From assembly GCF_040403615.1 (NCBI RefSeq), contig NZ_JBBAKG010000034.1:3581-67580 (forward strand): a stretch of DNA of 64,000 nt, written 5' to 3'. The position numbers were made by a program, and so were the translations under genes. Numbering within the stretch: the stretch's first letter is position 1; each line of letters begins with the position of its first letter. The notes under the pieces are model-generated. The model made no database searches, had not been told where the DNA came from, and saw only the letters and a list, made by a program, of their open reading frames with translations. The stretch comes from Haliscomenobacter sp040403615. GTDB taxonomy: Bacteria; Bacteroidota; Bacteroidia; Chitinophagales; Saprospiraceae. Positions 8,890-17,311 of this stretch are shown in pieces.

Positions 8890-9483
8890 CTATGCTCTCT
8901 TTTTCTCGAATTCTTCGATCTTCTCCTTTATGTTCAAAAGATAATCGATGTCATCGTAGCCATTCAGCATGCATTCTTTTTTGTAAGTGTTAATTTCAAA
9001 AGTGAATGCGTTGCCTGTTGCATCGATGGTGAAGGTTTGAGCCTCCAGATCTACGGTGAACTTGGCTTGGTGATCGGCTTCAATTGCTGAAAAAATTTGA
9101 GCCAAGAACTCATCCGATACCTGAACGGGCAAAAGGCCATTGTTCAATGCGTTGTTCTTGAAAATATCGGCAAAAAAGCTGCTTACTACGACCTTGAATC
9201 CAAAATCAGTAATGGCCCAGGCAGCATGTTCTCGACTGGAGCCACAACCAAAGTTTTTGCCACTCACCAAAATATCGCCGCTATACAGCGAATTGTTGAG
9301 TACAAAATCCGCAATGGGCTGGTTGTTGGAATCGTAACGCCAATCGCGGAACAAGTTTTCACCGAAGCCGTCCCGAGTGGTTGCTTTCAAAAAGCGGGCT
9401 GGGATGATCTGGTCGGTGTCGACGTTTTCTATATGAACGGGTACAGCTGATGAGTGTACCAAATGGAATTTTTCGCGTGCCAT
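8890..9483 (-). CDS. leuD: 3-isopropylmalate dehydratase small subunit
   Basis: Small swivel subunit of isopropylmalate isomerase, 197 residues, the usual size. It forms a heterodimer with LeuC to convert 2- to 3-isopropylmalate. Characteristic motifs are NVDTDQIIPARFLK, the substrate-binding GKNFGCGSSREHAAWA, and FADIFKNNALNNGLLPV. It follows leuC after a repeat-filled gap of about 150 bp. No oddities in the reading frame. Confidence 0.96.
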   Translation of the reverse strand: MAREKFHLVHSSAVPVHIENVDTDQIIPARFLKATTRDGFGENLFRDWRYDSNNQPIADFVLNNSLYSGDILVSGKNFGCGSSREHAAWAITDFGFKVVVSSFFADIFKNNALNNGLLPVQVSDEFLAQIFSAIEADHQAKFTVDLEAQTFTIDATGNAFTFEINTYKKECMLNGYDDIDYLLNIKEKIEEFEKKRA

Positions 9484-9523
9484 AATGCTAATGACAAAAT
9501 TGTGAAATGAATGAAAATCGTAA

Positions 9524-9637
9524 GGACAACCCTATGTGGTTGTCCCCTGGGTGGTCAACCCTATGTGGTTGTCCCTGGGTGGTCAACCCTATGTGGTTGT
9601 CCCCTCACAAGGGGTCAACCACGTAGGGTTGACCCTA
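9524..9637. repeat. Three tandem 28-30 bp repeats plus an inverted copy between leuC and leuD
   Basis: Three direct copies of a unit containing CAACCCTATGTGGTTGTCCC start near 9527, 9556 and 9584. They are followed at 9611-9635 by a near-complementary arm containing GGGTCAACCACGTAGGGTTG. Each unit is itself partly palindromic (CAACC..GGTTG), so the transcript can fold in several alternative hairpins. The end touches the leuC stop codon. Confidence 0.8.
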
Positions 9638-11032
9638 CAGATCCCGTGGATCAACGATTTTTCCGGTTACCGCCACTGCTGCTGCCGTAATGGGGCTGGC
9701 CAACATGGTACGGGCGCCGGGGCCTTGACGGCCTTCAAAGTTGCGGTTGGAAGTAGAAACCGCGTATTTACCCTTTGGTATCTTGTCTTCGTTCATGCCC
9801 AAACATGCGGAACAGCCGGGTTGGCGCAGTTGGAAGCCAGCTGCTTCAAAGATGGCCACCAAACCTTCTTCCTGAGCTTGTTTTTCCACTTGCTTGGAGC
9901 CAGGTACGATCCAGGCGGTGATGTTGTCGGCTTTTTGCTTGCCCTTGACAAATTCAGCTACTGCCCGCAAGTCTTCGATGCGGCCATTGGTACAACTGCC
10001 AACAAATACGTAATCGACATTTTTGCCCAAAAGACGTTCACCCGGAACCAATCCCATGTATTCGAGTGACTTGGAAAAGCTGGTACGGTTGGATTCTTCT
10101 ACTTCTTCCAACGCAGGAACATTCTCGGTGATCTTGATGCCCATGCCAGGGTTGGTGCCATAGGTGATCATCGGCTCGATGTCCGCAGCATCGTAGTGCA
10201 ACTCTGCTTCAAATACTGCATCTGCGTCGGTGTACAGCTCTTTCCACTTTTCAACTGCGGCATCAAAATCAGCCCCTTGGGGAGCAAATTCGCGGCCACG
10301 GATGTATTCAAAGGTTGTTTCGTCTGGAGCGATCAGGCCACCACGGGCACCCATTTCGATGCTCATGTTGCAAACGGTCATGCGGCCTTCCATGCTCAGG
10401 TTGCGGAATGCAGAGCCTGCGTATTCTACAAAATAGCCTGTACCACCGCTGGCGGTGATTTTGGAAATAATGTAGAGAATAATGTCTTTGGCACCAACTC
10501 CAGGACCCAGCTCGCCATTTACCGTAATGCGCATGCGCTTGGCTTTGGATTGCATCAGGCATTGAGTGGCCAATACCATTTCCACTTCGGAAGTACCAAT
10601 ACCAAATGCCACACTGCCAAAAGCACCGTGGGTAGAGGTATGGCTGTCGCCACATACAATGGTCATACCCGGTTGAGTGATGCCCAATTGTGGCCCTACA
10701 ACGTGTACAATTCCTTGGTAAGGGTGATTGAGTCCATACAGGGTAACGCCATGATTCAGGCAGTTTTCCGTCAGTTTGTCCACTTGAAAGCGGGAAAGCT
10801 CATCCCGGATGGGCTTGTCCTGGTTAATTGTGGGCACGTTGTGGTCGGGTGTTGCCACGGTGCGATTGGTGCGGAATACCTTGAGTCCGCGCGCATCTAG
10901 TCCGGCAAACGCTTGCGGACTGGTTACTTCATGGATCAAGTGTTGGTCGATGTACACCACACTTGGGCCATCTTCAATCTGTTCAACTACGTGGGCGTCC
11001 CAGATTTTATCGAATATCGTTTTACCAGCCAA
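9635..11032 (-). CDS. leuC: 3-isopropylmalate dehydratase large subunit
   Basis: Catalytic, 4Fe-4S-binding subunit of isopropylmalate isomerase (aconitase family), 465 residues. Seen motifs: TIFDKIWDAHVV at the start, HLIHEVTSPQAF, VCGDSHTSTHGAFG, IGTSEVEMVLATQ, and cluster cysteines in VGSCTNGR and in PGCSACLGMN, with the C-terminal SNRNFEGRQG substrate loop. First gene of the leucine operon; the ATG at 11032 is the natural start and a TAnnTTTG-like box lies about 37 nt upstream. Confidence 0.97.
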   Translation of the reverse strand: MAGKTIFDKIWDAHVVEQIEDGPSVVYIDQHLIHEVTSPQAFAGLDARGLKVFRTNRTVATPDHNVPTINQDKPIRDELSRFQVDKLTENCLNHGVTLYGLNHPYQGIVHVVGPQLGITQPGMTIVCGDSHTSTHGAFGSVAFGIGTSEVEMVLATQCLMQSKAKRMRITVNGELGPGVGAKDIILYIISKITASGGTGYFVEYAGSAFRNLSMEGRMTVCNMSIEMGARGGLIAPDETTFEYIRGREFAPQGADFDAAVEKWKELYTDADAVFEAELHYDAADIEPMITYGTNPGMGIKITENVPALEEVEESNRTSFSKSLEYMGLVPGERLLGKNVDYVFVGSCTNGRIEDLRAVAEFVKGKQKADNITAWIVPGSKQVEKQAQEEGLVAIFEAAGFQLRQPGCSACLGMNEDKIPKGKYAVSTSNRNFEGRQGPGARTMLASPITAAAVAVTGKIVDPRDL

Positions 11033-11068
11033 TTTTTGAGGATTTTAAAGATTTCGCAAAATGGTCAG

Positions 11069-11076
11069 CAAAATTA
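11069..11076 (-). promoter_or_regulatory. Putative -7 promoter box of the leu operon
   Basis: The minus strand reads TAATTTTG, matching TAnnTTTG, 37 nt before the leuC start. No convincing -33 box at standard spacing was found. The remaining roughly 200 bp up to the next gene show no other recognisable element. Confidence 0.3.
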
Positions 11077-11284
11077 TGAAGTTTTGGCAGAATAACTTGG
11101 CTGTTGCAAAATCCTTAAAAAAATGGATGCTGGAAAACGGGAATGGTTTTTTCTAAAAATCATTCCATAAGGATTGGGCTAAAAACCCTGCCAATGCTGG
11201 TTTTTGGGCATTTTTCACTGCAGCCTATTTTGGAGATATTGTGTACGAGAACTGCCGTGCGGGCTTCGTAATTGTGGTAAAAAA

Positions 11285-11740
11285 TTAGTTCGGTTTATTC
11301 CGAGGGCGCTGCGCTGGTTGCTGACTGTGCTCCATTTTGCGCAGCACTTCCTTAATGATGTGGTCAAAACGCTGCTGTTGCTGTGGCGTGCCCAGATTGC
11401 GTACAGCTTGAAAATGTCTAAAAGTGATCAATTCGGTCTTTCCCTGGATCTGTCGCAAGACACCAAATTGGGTAGTGTCGCCTTTGCCGAGGTTGTCATA
11501 AAGTTGGTTACGGGATTGAATTCGCTCAAATTCCAACTTCTGCATTTGATCCCGGTGCTGGTGAATCAGCTCCCAATACGCTTTGCGTTGGGTGGCATCA
11601 AATTTCAGTTCGTGCATCAGGAATTCGGCTGCTTGAGATCCACCTTGAGGGCCAGTGATGCGCCAAAGTAGCCCTAAACTGACTACATTGAGGATGAGCA
11701 AGCCCAGCAGGGCGACGCCCATTATTCTTATGGCATTCAT
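11285..11740 (-). CDS. Spy/CpxP-like (periplasmic heavy-metal sensor type) membrane-anchored protein
   Basis: A 151-residue protein with one N-terminal hydrophobic segment (about residues 7-28) and a helical, charged periplasmic part. Two segments look like the LTxxQ-type repeats of Spy/CpxP proteins: LKFDATQRKAYWELIHQHRD near residue 46 and LGTPQQQQRFDHIIKEVLRK near residue 116. Such proteins sense or buffer envelope stress or metals. It is third in an apparent operon with an ECF sigma factor and a small membrane protein (2-bp gap), the usual place for an envelope-stress sensor. Family call from pattern only. Confidence 0.65.
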   Translation of the reverse strand: MNAIRIMGVALLGLLILNVVSLGLLWRITGPQGGSQAAEFLMHELKFDATQRKAYWELIHQHRDQMQKLEFERIQSRNQLYDNLGKGDTTQFGVLRQIQGKTELITFRHFQAVRNLGTPQQQQRFDHIIKEVLRKMEHSQQPAQRPRNKPN

Positions 11741-11742
11741 TT

Positions 11743-12042
11743 TTAATAATTTAATTGACTACCGAAATAGGTTTCTGAAAATTGCTGGAATGTATCGTTT
11801 TGCCTATGTTTACTGACGTTGAGCCAAACCACAAAATTGAGTACCAGCATTACCGCAGCGGCGGCGGCAAGTCTAATGGCAAGGCGGCGAATTTGCACTT
11901 GCTGTACCTGACGCCCTTCCCGGTTGGCAGCAATCCGTGCTTCAATTTTTTGGAGCAAAGCTGCATCAGCTTCCGCTCTCTGGATGCCTTCCAGGCTGTT
12001 GAGCGCAGCATTAATATTGGCTTGAATGTCAATGTTTTCCAC
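11743..12042 (-). CDS. Small single-pass membrane protein, candidate anti-sigma factor
   Basis: 99 residues: an acidic and helical N-terminal cytoplasmic part (about 1-50), one transmembrane helix (about 52-73, IRLAAAAAVMLVLNFVVWL) and a short periplasmic tail. No zinc-binding HxxxCxxC anti-sigma motif is present. It sits 11 bp downstream of an ECF sigma gene and 2 bp upstream of a Spy-like gene. That order and topology suggest it holds the sigma factor at the membrane, but no family was recognised. Confidence 0.6.
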   Translation of the reverse strand: MENIDIQANINAALNSLEGIQRAEADAALLQKIEARIAANREGRQVQQVQIRRLAIRLAAAAAVMLVLNFVVWLNVSKHRQNDTFQQFSETYFGSQLNY

Positions 12043-12053
12043 AGTGAATACGG

Positions 12054-12611
12054 TTAACGGTTTTCGTAAAAATTTTTCAAAAGCTCCCGAAGTTTTTGTT
12101 TGGCACGTACCAGCAAAGATTCAACAGCCGGAACCGTCACATTCAGAATGGCAGCGATTTCGGCATAGCTGAGTTGTTCTACTTTGGCCATCACAAAAGC
12201 ACTTTGTTGGTTTTCTGGCAGTTGGGCAATGGCTTTGAACAAGATTTTGCTCGACTCCTGTTGTTCCAGCAATACGCCAGGGTGCAAAAAGTCGGGAATT
12301 TCAAACACGGTTTCTTCGGCACCTTTCTGTTTCCACAGTGAGATGGTAAAACCTGCGCGTTTTTGGGCCTTGCGGGCTTTCAAACGATCCAGGACTTTGT
12401 TGACGGTGATGCGGTACAGCCAGGTGGTCAGCGCAGCTTGTCCCCGAAAACTGGCGAGGGCTTCGTACACTGCCAAAAACACATCCTGGGTTACTTCTTC
12501 GGCCTCTTCCCAATTTTGCAGCATCGACAATGCCGTGTTGAATACCCGATCTTTGTGGGCATCAAAACAGTCTTGAAAGGAAATCGCGATTCCTTCGGCA
12601 CTGTTGGTCAT
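12054..12611 (-). CDS. ECF-type RNA polymerase sigma factor
   Basis: Sigma-70 family factor of 185 residues from the ATG at 12611 (a TTG six codons earlier is possible). Region 2 is seen as HKDRVFNTALSMLQNWEEAEEVTQDVF with FRGQAALTTWLYRITVNKVLD, and region 4 as LPENQQSAFVMAKVEQLSYAEIA followed by the helix-turn-helix LNVTVPAVESLLVRAKQKL. It heads a three-gene unit with a candidate anti-sigma and a Spy-like protein, suggesting an envelope stress or metal response. The target regulon is not visible. Confidence 0.92.
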   Translation of the reverse strand: MTNSAEGIAISFQDCFDAHKDRVFNTALSMLQNWEEAEEVTQDVFLAVYEALASFRGQAALTTWLYRITVNKVLDRLKARKAQKRAGFTISLWKQKGAEETVFEIPDFLHPGVLLEQQESSKILFKAIAQLPENQQSAFVMAKVEQLSYAEIAAILNVTVPAVESLLVRAKQKLRELLKNFYENR

Positions 12612-12673
12612 TGCATTGTCGTTGGCCAATTGAAAATAGATTTACTTGTTAGCGGATGTTCGATAGGGATATA

Positions 12674-12720
12674 GGGAACGATGAAAAAATAACTACCCCA
12701 TTTATTTCTTCATCGTTCCC
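12674..12720. terminator. Hairpin between AAA-ATPase gene and sigma operon
   Basis: GGGAACGATGAAAAAATAA at 12674-12692 is almost exactly complementary to the arm TTTATTTCTTCATCGTTCCC ending at 12720. The likely use is termination after the DUF4143 ATPase gene that ends at 12798, or leader structure of the sigma operon. Confidence 0.5.
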
Positions 12721-12797
12721 AAGCAAATGCGTTACGGTTGGTTAGACGAGCAGGTAAGAATAACCCTGCGCACCATAGTCAACTTTTTTGGGTAAAA

Positions 12798-13982
12798 TCA
12801 AAATAAATCCGAAATTTCGATTTTCAAAAACTCTTGCCAGGGTAATCCGCGTTCACCGATCAAGAACATCTTATGTGGCGCATATAATTGATTAAAGGAA
12901 TCCATGCCTTTGGTAAAAGCGGTATTATTGCTTTTTACTTCAAGGCCGATTATCTTCCCATTTCGTTCGATGACGAAATCTACTTCCTGATTGCGATCTC
13001 GCCAATACCACAATTGGCATTCCCGTTTGGTGGCTGCGTGTAGAAGGTGAGTTCCTACAGCATTCTCAACCCATTGTCCCCAATTTTCAGGTTCTTGACG
13101 AATGTTTCGAAACGAATTTCCAATCTGGATACTCAATAAAGAAGGATCATGAACTTGCCATTTTGGCAATGAAGCTTTGCTTCGTGCAACGTGCTGATGA
13201 AAATTCTGAATACTCCCCAATAAGCCTGCTGTATTCAACAATTCGTTGTAGTGCGCCAAGGTGGCCACATTTCCAGAATCTTGTAATTGCCCTAATATCT
13301 TGGTGTAAGACAAAATTTGTCCACTATATCTACTGCCTAATTCCAATAAACGGCGCAACAATGCAGGTTTTTCAACCCGACTTAGCATCAGAATATCTCT
13401 GGATAAGGTGGTTTCAAGAATCGAATCTTTCATATAATCTATCCACCTAGTTTCGTCTTGATACATAATTGCAGCACCCGGATAGCCTCCAAACCAAACG
13501 TATTGTTCAGCTGAATATCCAAAAGCAGCTTCCATTTCTTTGAAGCTCCACTGCAACATGGGAATAACTTCAAATCTGCCTGCCAAAGATTCGCTAAGCC
13601 CCTGCTGGATACGCAACCGTGCAGAACCTAAGAGTACCACTTTCAATTCAATATTGTCAAAAGTATCTCGATCCCATTCTGCTTTTATGGTTTCGCTCCA
13701 GTTGTTGATTTTTTGAATTTCGTCAATGATGAGAATACCTTCGTTAGCGGAACTGGCTTTAAGTCGCTGACGACCAGCCTCCCAAATTCCTCTAAGCCAG
13801 GTGCGATCAGCGGCCACAATATCGTCTGCTGAGAAAAAGAATACCGGGATTTCAAGTTTAGGAATCAGTTGTCGAATCAAGGTTGTTTTTCCGACCTGGC
13901 GGGGACCAACAATGACTTGAATGAAATTTCGGGGTTCTCCAAGACGACTTAACAGCGTTTTTAATTCTTTTCGTTCGAACAT
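12798..13982 (-). CDS. AAA+ ATPase with C-terminal DUF4143 (nuclease-like) domain
   Basis: 394-residue ATP-binding protein of the AAA_14/DUF4143 type. Walker A is GPRQVGKTTL near residue 27, Walker B is GILIIDEIQKI near residue 80, followed by VVLLGSARLRIQQGLSESLAGRFE (sensor-like, with the family LAGR). The C-terminal half has the DUF4143 signature, including the restriction-endonuclease-like core RDRNQEVDFVIERNGKIIGLEVKSN (D, E and K). Function of these proteins is not established; they are frequent accessory genes. Its start codon lies one base from a 62-bp nested palindrome. It appears monocistronic, unrelated to neighbours. Confidence 0.88.
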   Translation of the reverse strand: MFERKELKTLLSRLGEPRNFIQVIVGPRQVGKTTLIRQLIPKLEIPVFFFSADDIVAADRTWLRGIWEAGRQRLKASSANEGILIIDEIQKINNWSETIKAEWDRDTFDNIELKVVLLGSARLRIQQGLSESLAGRFEVIPMLQWSFKEMEAAFGYSAEQYVWFGGYPGAAIMYQDETRWIDYMKDSILETTLSRDILMLSRVEKPALLRRLLELGSRYSGQILSYTKILGQLQDSGNVATLAHYNELLNTAGLLGSIQNFHQHVARSKASLPKWQVHDPSLLSIQIGNSFRNIRQEPENWGQWVENAVGTHLLHAATKRECQLWYWRDRNQEVDFVIERNGKIIGLEVKSNNTAFTKGMDSFNQLYAPHKMFLIGERGLPWQEFLKIEISDLF

Positions 13983-13983
13983 A

Positions 13984-14045
13984 TTTTTACATTTTGCGAG
14001 CTACGACTCGTAAAAATACGAGATATAGCTCGCAAAATGTAAAAA
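13984..14045. repeat. Nested palindrome immediately upstream of the ATPase start codon
   Basis: Outer arms 13984-14003 and 14026-14045 are perfect 20-bp inverted copies (TTTTTACATTTTGCGAGCTA). Inside, CTCGTA (14007-14012) pairs with TACGAG (14017-14022) around AAAA. The hairpin would end one base before the ATG at 13982, so it could act as operator or mRNA structure blocking translation. Confidence 0.7.
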
Positions 14046-14057
14046 CATGTCCTTTTT

Positions 14058-14100
14058 TTGAAAAAAGAAAGGCTAGCGCTTATTCAGAACCAGCCCTTCT
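14058..14100 (-). terminator. Probable terminator after the sugar isomerase-like gene
   Basis: On the minus strand AGAAGGGCTGG pairs, with two mismatches or wobbles, with CTAGCCTTTCT, followed by a T-rich run. It lies 24 bp after the stop of the TIM-barrel gene. Confidence 0.45.
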
Positions 14101-14123
14101 TATTTTTGATCCATAATTTCAAC

Positions 14124-15176
14124 TCAAAGCCCCAACACTTTTCTGTTGAAAGCCTCATCAGATCCGCCACCTGCAAAGTCGTCGAAAGCTTTTTCGGTTA
14201 CTTCGATGATATGATCGGCGATGAACTGGGCACCTTCTTCGGCACCTTGCTCAGGGCTTTTGATGCAGCATTCCCATTCCAATACTGCCCAGCCATCGTA
14301 ATCGTACTGAGACAGTTTGCTGAAGATGCTACTGAAATCGACCTGACCATCACCCAAAGAGCGGAAGCGTCCAGCGCGATTGACCCATCCCTGGAATCCG
14401 CTGTATACGCCTTGTGAGCCAGTTGGGTTGAATTCCGCATCTTTAACGTGGAAAGCTTTGATCCGATCGTGGTACAAATCGATGAATGCTAGGTAATCCA
14501 GGCACTGCAATACAAAGTGGCTTGGATCGTAGTTGATATTGGCACGTGGATGCCCATCCAGGTAATCTACAAACATTTCAAAAGTAGCGCCATCGTGAAG
14601 GTCTTCGCCAGGGTGCAGCTCATAACAAGCATCTACACCACACTCGTCAAATACATCCAAAATCGGTTTCCAACGCGCTGCCAATTCTTTGAACCCAGTT
14701 TCGACCAAGCCCGCAGGGCGCTGCGGCCATGGGTAAAGGAATGGCCAAAGCAATGCACCAGAAAAGGTTACATGCGATTTCAGTCCCAGGTTTTTGCTGG
14801 CTTGCGCGCCCCATTTCAATTGCTGAACGGCCCATTCGGTACGGGCTTTGGGGTTGCCATGCACTTCTGCTGGCGCAAACCCGTCAAACATGGCATCGTA
14901 TGCAGGGTGTACTGCCACCAATTGTCCCTGCAAATGGGTAGACAATTCGGTGATGGACAAGCCATGATCATCGATTTTGCCAATCAAATCGTCGCAATAC
15001 GCTTTGCTTTCGGCAGCGGTTTTGAGGTCAATCAAACGCGCATCCCAGGTTGGAATTTGAACGCCTTCGTAGCCAAGGCCAGCGGCCCACTGGCACACGC
15101 TGTCCAAACTGTTGAATGGGGCTTCATCGCCCATGAACTGCGCCAGGAAAATGGCGGGTCCTTGAATGGTTTTCAT
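14124..15176 (-). CDS. Sugar phosphate isomerase/epimerase-like TIM barrel protein
   Basis: 350-residue xylose-isomerase-like TIM barrel (AP_endonuc_2 type). Metal or substrate residues are visible in order: GYEGVQIPTWD near residue 35, THLQGQLVAVHP, the glutamate in CYELHPGEDLHDG near 185, NINYDPSHF near 214, the histidine of AFHVKDAEF near 240, and WAVLEWECC near 295. These fit binding of one divalent metal. The natural substrate cannot be told. It follows the M1 peptidase gene by 42 bp on the same strand and may be cotranscribed, without an obvious shared pathway. Confidence 0.87.
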   Translation of the reverse strand: MKTIQGPAIFLAQFMGDEAPFNSLDSVCQWAAGLGYEGVQIPTWDARLIDLKTAAESKAYCDDLIGKIDDHGLSITELSTHLQGQLVAVHPAYDAMFDGFAPAEVHGNPKARTEWAVQQLKWGAQASKNLGLKSHVTFSGALLWPFLYPWPQRPAGLVETGFKELAARWKPILDVFDECGVDACYELHPGEDLHDGATFEMFVDYLDGHPRANINYDPSHFVLQCLDYLAFIDLYHDRIKAFHVKDAEFNPTGSQGVYSGFQGWVNRAGRFRSLGDGQVDFSSIFSKLSQYDYDGWAVLEWECCIKSPEQGAEEGAQFIADHIIEVTEKAFDDFAGGGSDEAFNRKVLGL

Positions 15177-15218
15177 GTTTGTTATAGGTTTTAGGGTCTT
15201 AAGGTTTAACCTAACACC

Positions 15219-16877
15219 CTATTTTGCAATATCGTACAAACCCCAGCGATCCGGGTCAACTTCGGGTTTATCTCCGGGGTTGAAAGATAAGGTAATGGTT
15301 TCTTTACCCAAATCAATACGCTGAATTTTTCCATTAATTTTTACTTCGACGGGGAAAGTAAAGGGCAAGTTTTGGGGCGTTTCCCAATGCAGGCTAATTT
15401 GTTGGCCTTCCACCCTGGATACGAGCTTGGGCAAGAAGGGTTGCCGCAAATACACATCAAAAAACCATCCCAGTGATTTGCCACTTTCTGCTTCACAAAT
15501 CAATTGAAAATCAAGGGTGGTAACGAAATGGCACTGACGTCCATCCTTGATGTCTTCTGCTTTGGCGTTGGCATAACATAGGCGGCGCAAGGAACGCAAC
15601 AAGGCTTCTTTGCCAATAACAGCCCGCAAGGCATGCAAAACCCAGGCTCCTTTGGCATAAATGGGCGCCCGGTAAATTTGCTTGGACGTTTGGGAGGTCA
15701 ATGGGGCTACCGCCAAATTGTTCTGAAAGCGGCGCGATCCGTCCATGTACTCGTGGTATCCTTTGATGCCCTTGAGCTCTTCCATATACAGGGCTTGCAT
15801 ATAGGTACAAAAACCCTCGTGAATCCACATGTCTTTCCAGTCGTAATTGGTCACCAGGTTGCCCCACCATTCGTGGCCGAATTCGTGGTGATGGAGGGCG
15901 TCAAAACCCCAGTCTTTGCCTCCGGTCATGCTGCCATTGCTAAAATTGGCGCCATAGGCAATGATGCTCTGGTGCTCCATGCCGAGGTGAGGCGTTTGTA
16001 CTACCCCATATTTGTCGGCGCGGAACGGATATGGACCGAGCAGTTTTTCGTAGAATTTCATGTGGTCGTAGATTTCGGTAAAGAGCTTTCTGCCTTTATC
16101 GTAGTCTTCAGGGAGTACATAAAAAACCATGGGGAAGCTTTCGCCAGCTACGCTTTTGTATTGCCCTTCAATGGCGCGGTATGGCGCAATATTGAGGGCA
16201 ACGTTGTAGATGTTGATGGGGGTAGAAATGTACCAGTGAAAAGTCTGGGTTCCGTCTTTGTGTTTGCTGGTACTGAGCAATTTGCCATTGCAGGCCGCAA
16301 CCAAGGGCTCGGGAACATTGACGTGGAGGGCCATAGAATCGGGTTCGTCTGAAACGTGGTCTTTACAAGGCCACCAAAGATCGGCGCCTTCGCTTTGGCA
16401 GGTAGTGGCGATCCAGTGCGCACCAGATTTGGTGGTTGACCAGGTGAAGCCACCATCCCAGGGTGCGCGTATTGCGGTGCGGGGCTTGCCCCCATACAGT
16501 ACGCGTACCTGAATTTGCTCGCCGGACTGACGGGTGAAGCCCAAGTCGATCCAGATTTTCCCTACTTTCCGGGTATACGTTGCCGCAACTGGTTTTTGGG
16601 GATTGGACAAATCCCATACTTCGCGGATGGTCAGCAAGGTATCCAGATCCAGTACCAATTGGTTCATTGGTTGTACTACCTTGGCGCGCACGACAACCTG
16701 GCCTTCCAATTCACGTGTGTCGGGTGTGATTTTGACGTTGAGGTCGTAAAAGCTCACATCGTAAGCAGCCTGCTCAGGAGTGAGTGGCCCGCCTGAATCG
16801 AGAATGGCGGTTTGGGCGCAAACAAGGGTATTGCCGAGCATAAAAAGGCCGGCCCAGATGTTTTTCAAAAATTTCAT
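15219..16877 (-). CDS. M1 family metallopeptidase (aminopeptidase N-like), secreted
   Basis: 552-residue zinc peptidase with a signal peptide ending VCAQ. The N-terminal beta-saddle domain (about 25-215) precedes the catalytic domain. The exopeptidase motif is present as LGMEHQSIIAYG (GxMEN with His for Asn), and the zinc site is HEFGHEWWGN followed after 18 residues by the glutamate of HEGFCTYMQ. Length is short compared with full M1 enzymes, lacking the large C-terminal helical domain, with a beta domain at the end instead. Probably trims peptides in the periplasm. Its ATG overlaps the stop of the upstream HNH gene by 4 bp. Confidence 0.9.
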   Translation of the reverse strand: MKFLKNIWAGLFMLGNTLVCAQTAILDSGGPLTPEQAAYDVSFYDLNVKITPDTRELEGQVVVRAKVVQPMNQLVLDLDTLLTIREVWDLSNPQKPVAATYTRKVGKIWIDLGFTRQSGEQIQVRVLYGGKPRTAIRAPWDGGFTWSTTKSGAHWIATTCQSEGADLWWPCKDHVSDEPDSMALHVNVPEPLVAACNGKLLSTSKHKDGTQTFHWYISTPINIYNVALNIAPYRAIEGQYKSVAGESFPMVFYVLPEDYDKGRKLFTEIYDHMKFYEKLLGPYPFRADKYGVVQTPHLGMEHQSIIAYGANFSNGSMTGGKDWGFDALHHHEFGHEWWGNLVTNYDWKDMWIHEGFCTYMQALYMEELKGIKGYHEYMDGSRRFQNNLAVAPLTSQTSKQIYRAPIYAKGAWVLHALRAVIGKEALLRSLRRLCYANAKAEDIKDGRQCHFVTTLDFQLICEAESGKSLGWFFDVYLRQPFLPKLVSRVEGQQISLHWETPQNLPFTFPVEVKINGKIQRIDLGKETITLSFNPGDKPEVDPDRWGLYDIAK

Positions 16878-17311
16878 TGTGTTGAATTTGGTGGTGGGTG
16901 TAAGCCAGCCAAGACGAAAATTTTCCTGCTGTTGATTAAACCGGAGCGGTTTAGTTTAAGGGTTTGAATGGTAGCGCGTCCTGTTGGCGTTTTTCCAATC
17001 ATATGTGTGTATTCTTCACTCCATTCAAAGTGATCTTCCCATTTGTTTTTTCTGGGATGGAAAAGTAGAACTTCTTTTTCATCATATGGATCAATGCCCG
17101 AGATTTTATCATATTTATGCCCGTTACATCCATCACACGACAATGCGAGATTTTCTTGTTCTGTTGTCCCCTCTTTAGCCAAAGGGATAATATGCTCAAT
17201 TGCAAATGGTTGATTGGAATATTCTGATAAACTCTTACAATATTCACATCGATACTCAGCACGTGCAAAAACAAGATTCCGTAGTAATTTACTGATATAA
17301 ACTCTAGCCAT
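16874..17311 (-). CDS. HNH endonuclease family protein
   Basis: 145-residue protein with an HNH nuclease core. CEYC near residue 23 and CDGCNGHK near 60 form a four-cysteine zinc site. The active site is FAIEHIIPLAKEG with a downstream N and H in QENLALSCDGCNGHK. The ends carry basic residues. It overlaps the upstream 134-residue gene by 8 bp and the downstream M1 peptidase by 4 bp. Base composition is more AT-rich than the flanking housekeeping genes, suggesting acquisition. The biological target (phage, plasmid or other DNA) is unknown. Confidence 0.85.
   Translation of the reverse strand: MARVYISKLLRNLVFARAEYRCEYCKSLSEYSNQPFAIEHIIPLAKEGTTEQENLALSCDGCNGHKYDKISGIDPYDEKEVLLFHPRKNKWEDHFEWSEEYTHMIGKTPTGRATIQTLKLNRSGLINSRKIFVLAGLHPPPNSTQ

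Noticed and set aside
8750..9637. Possible CRISPR array from regularly spaced repeats in the leu operon gaps
   Set aside because: Units are contiguous with no unique spacers, and no cas genes are near.
14517..15194. 225-codon plus-strand frame opposite the TIM-barrel gene
   Set aside because: Antisense shadow; no signal, motif or plausible composition, while the minus-strand protein has clear metal-site motifs.
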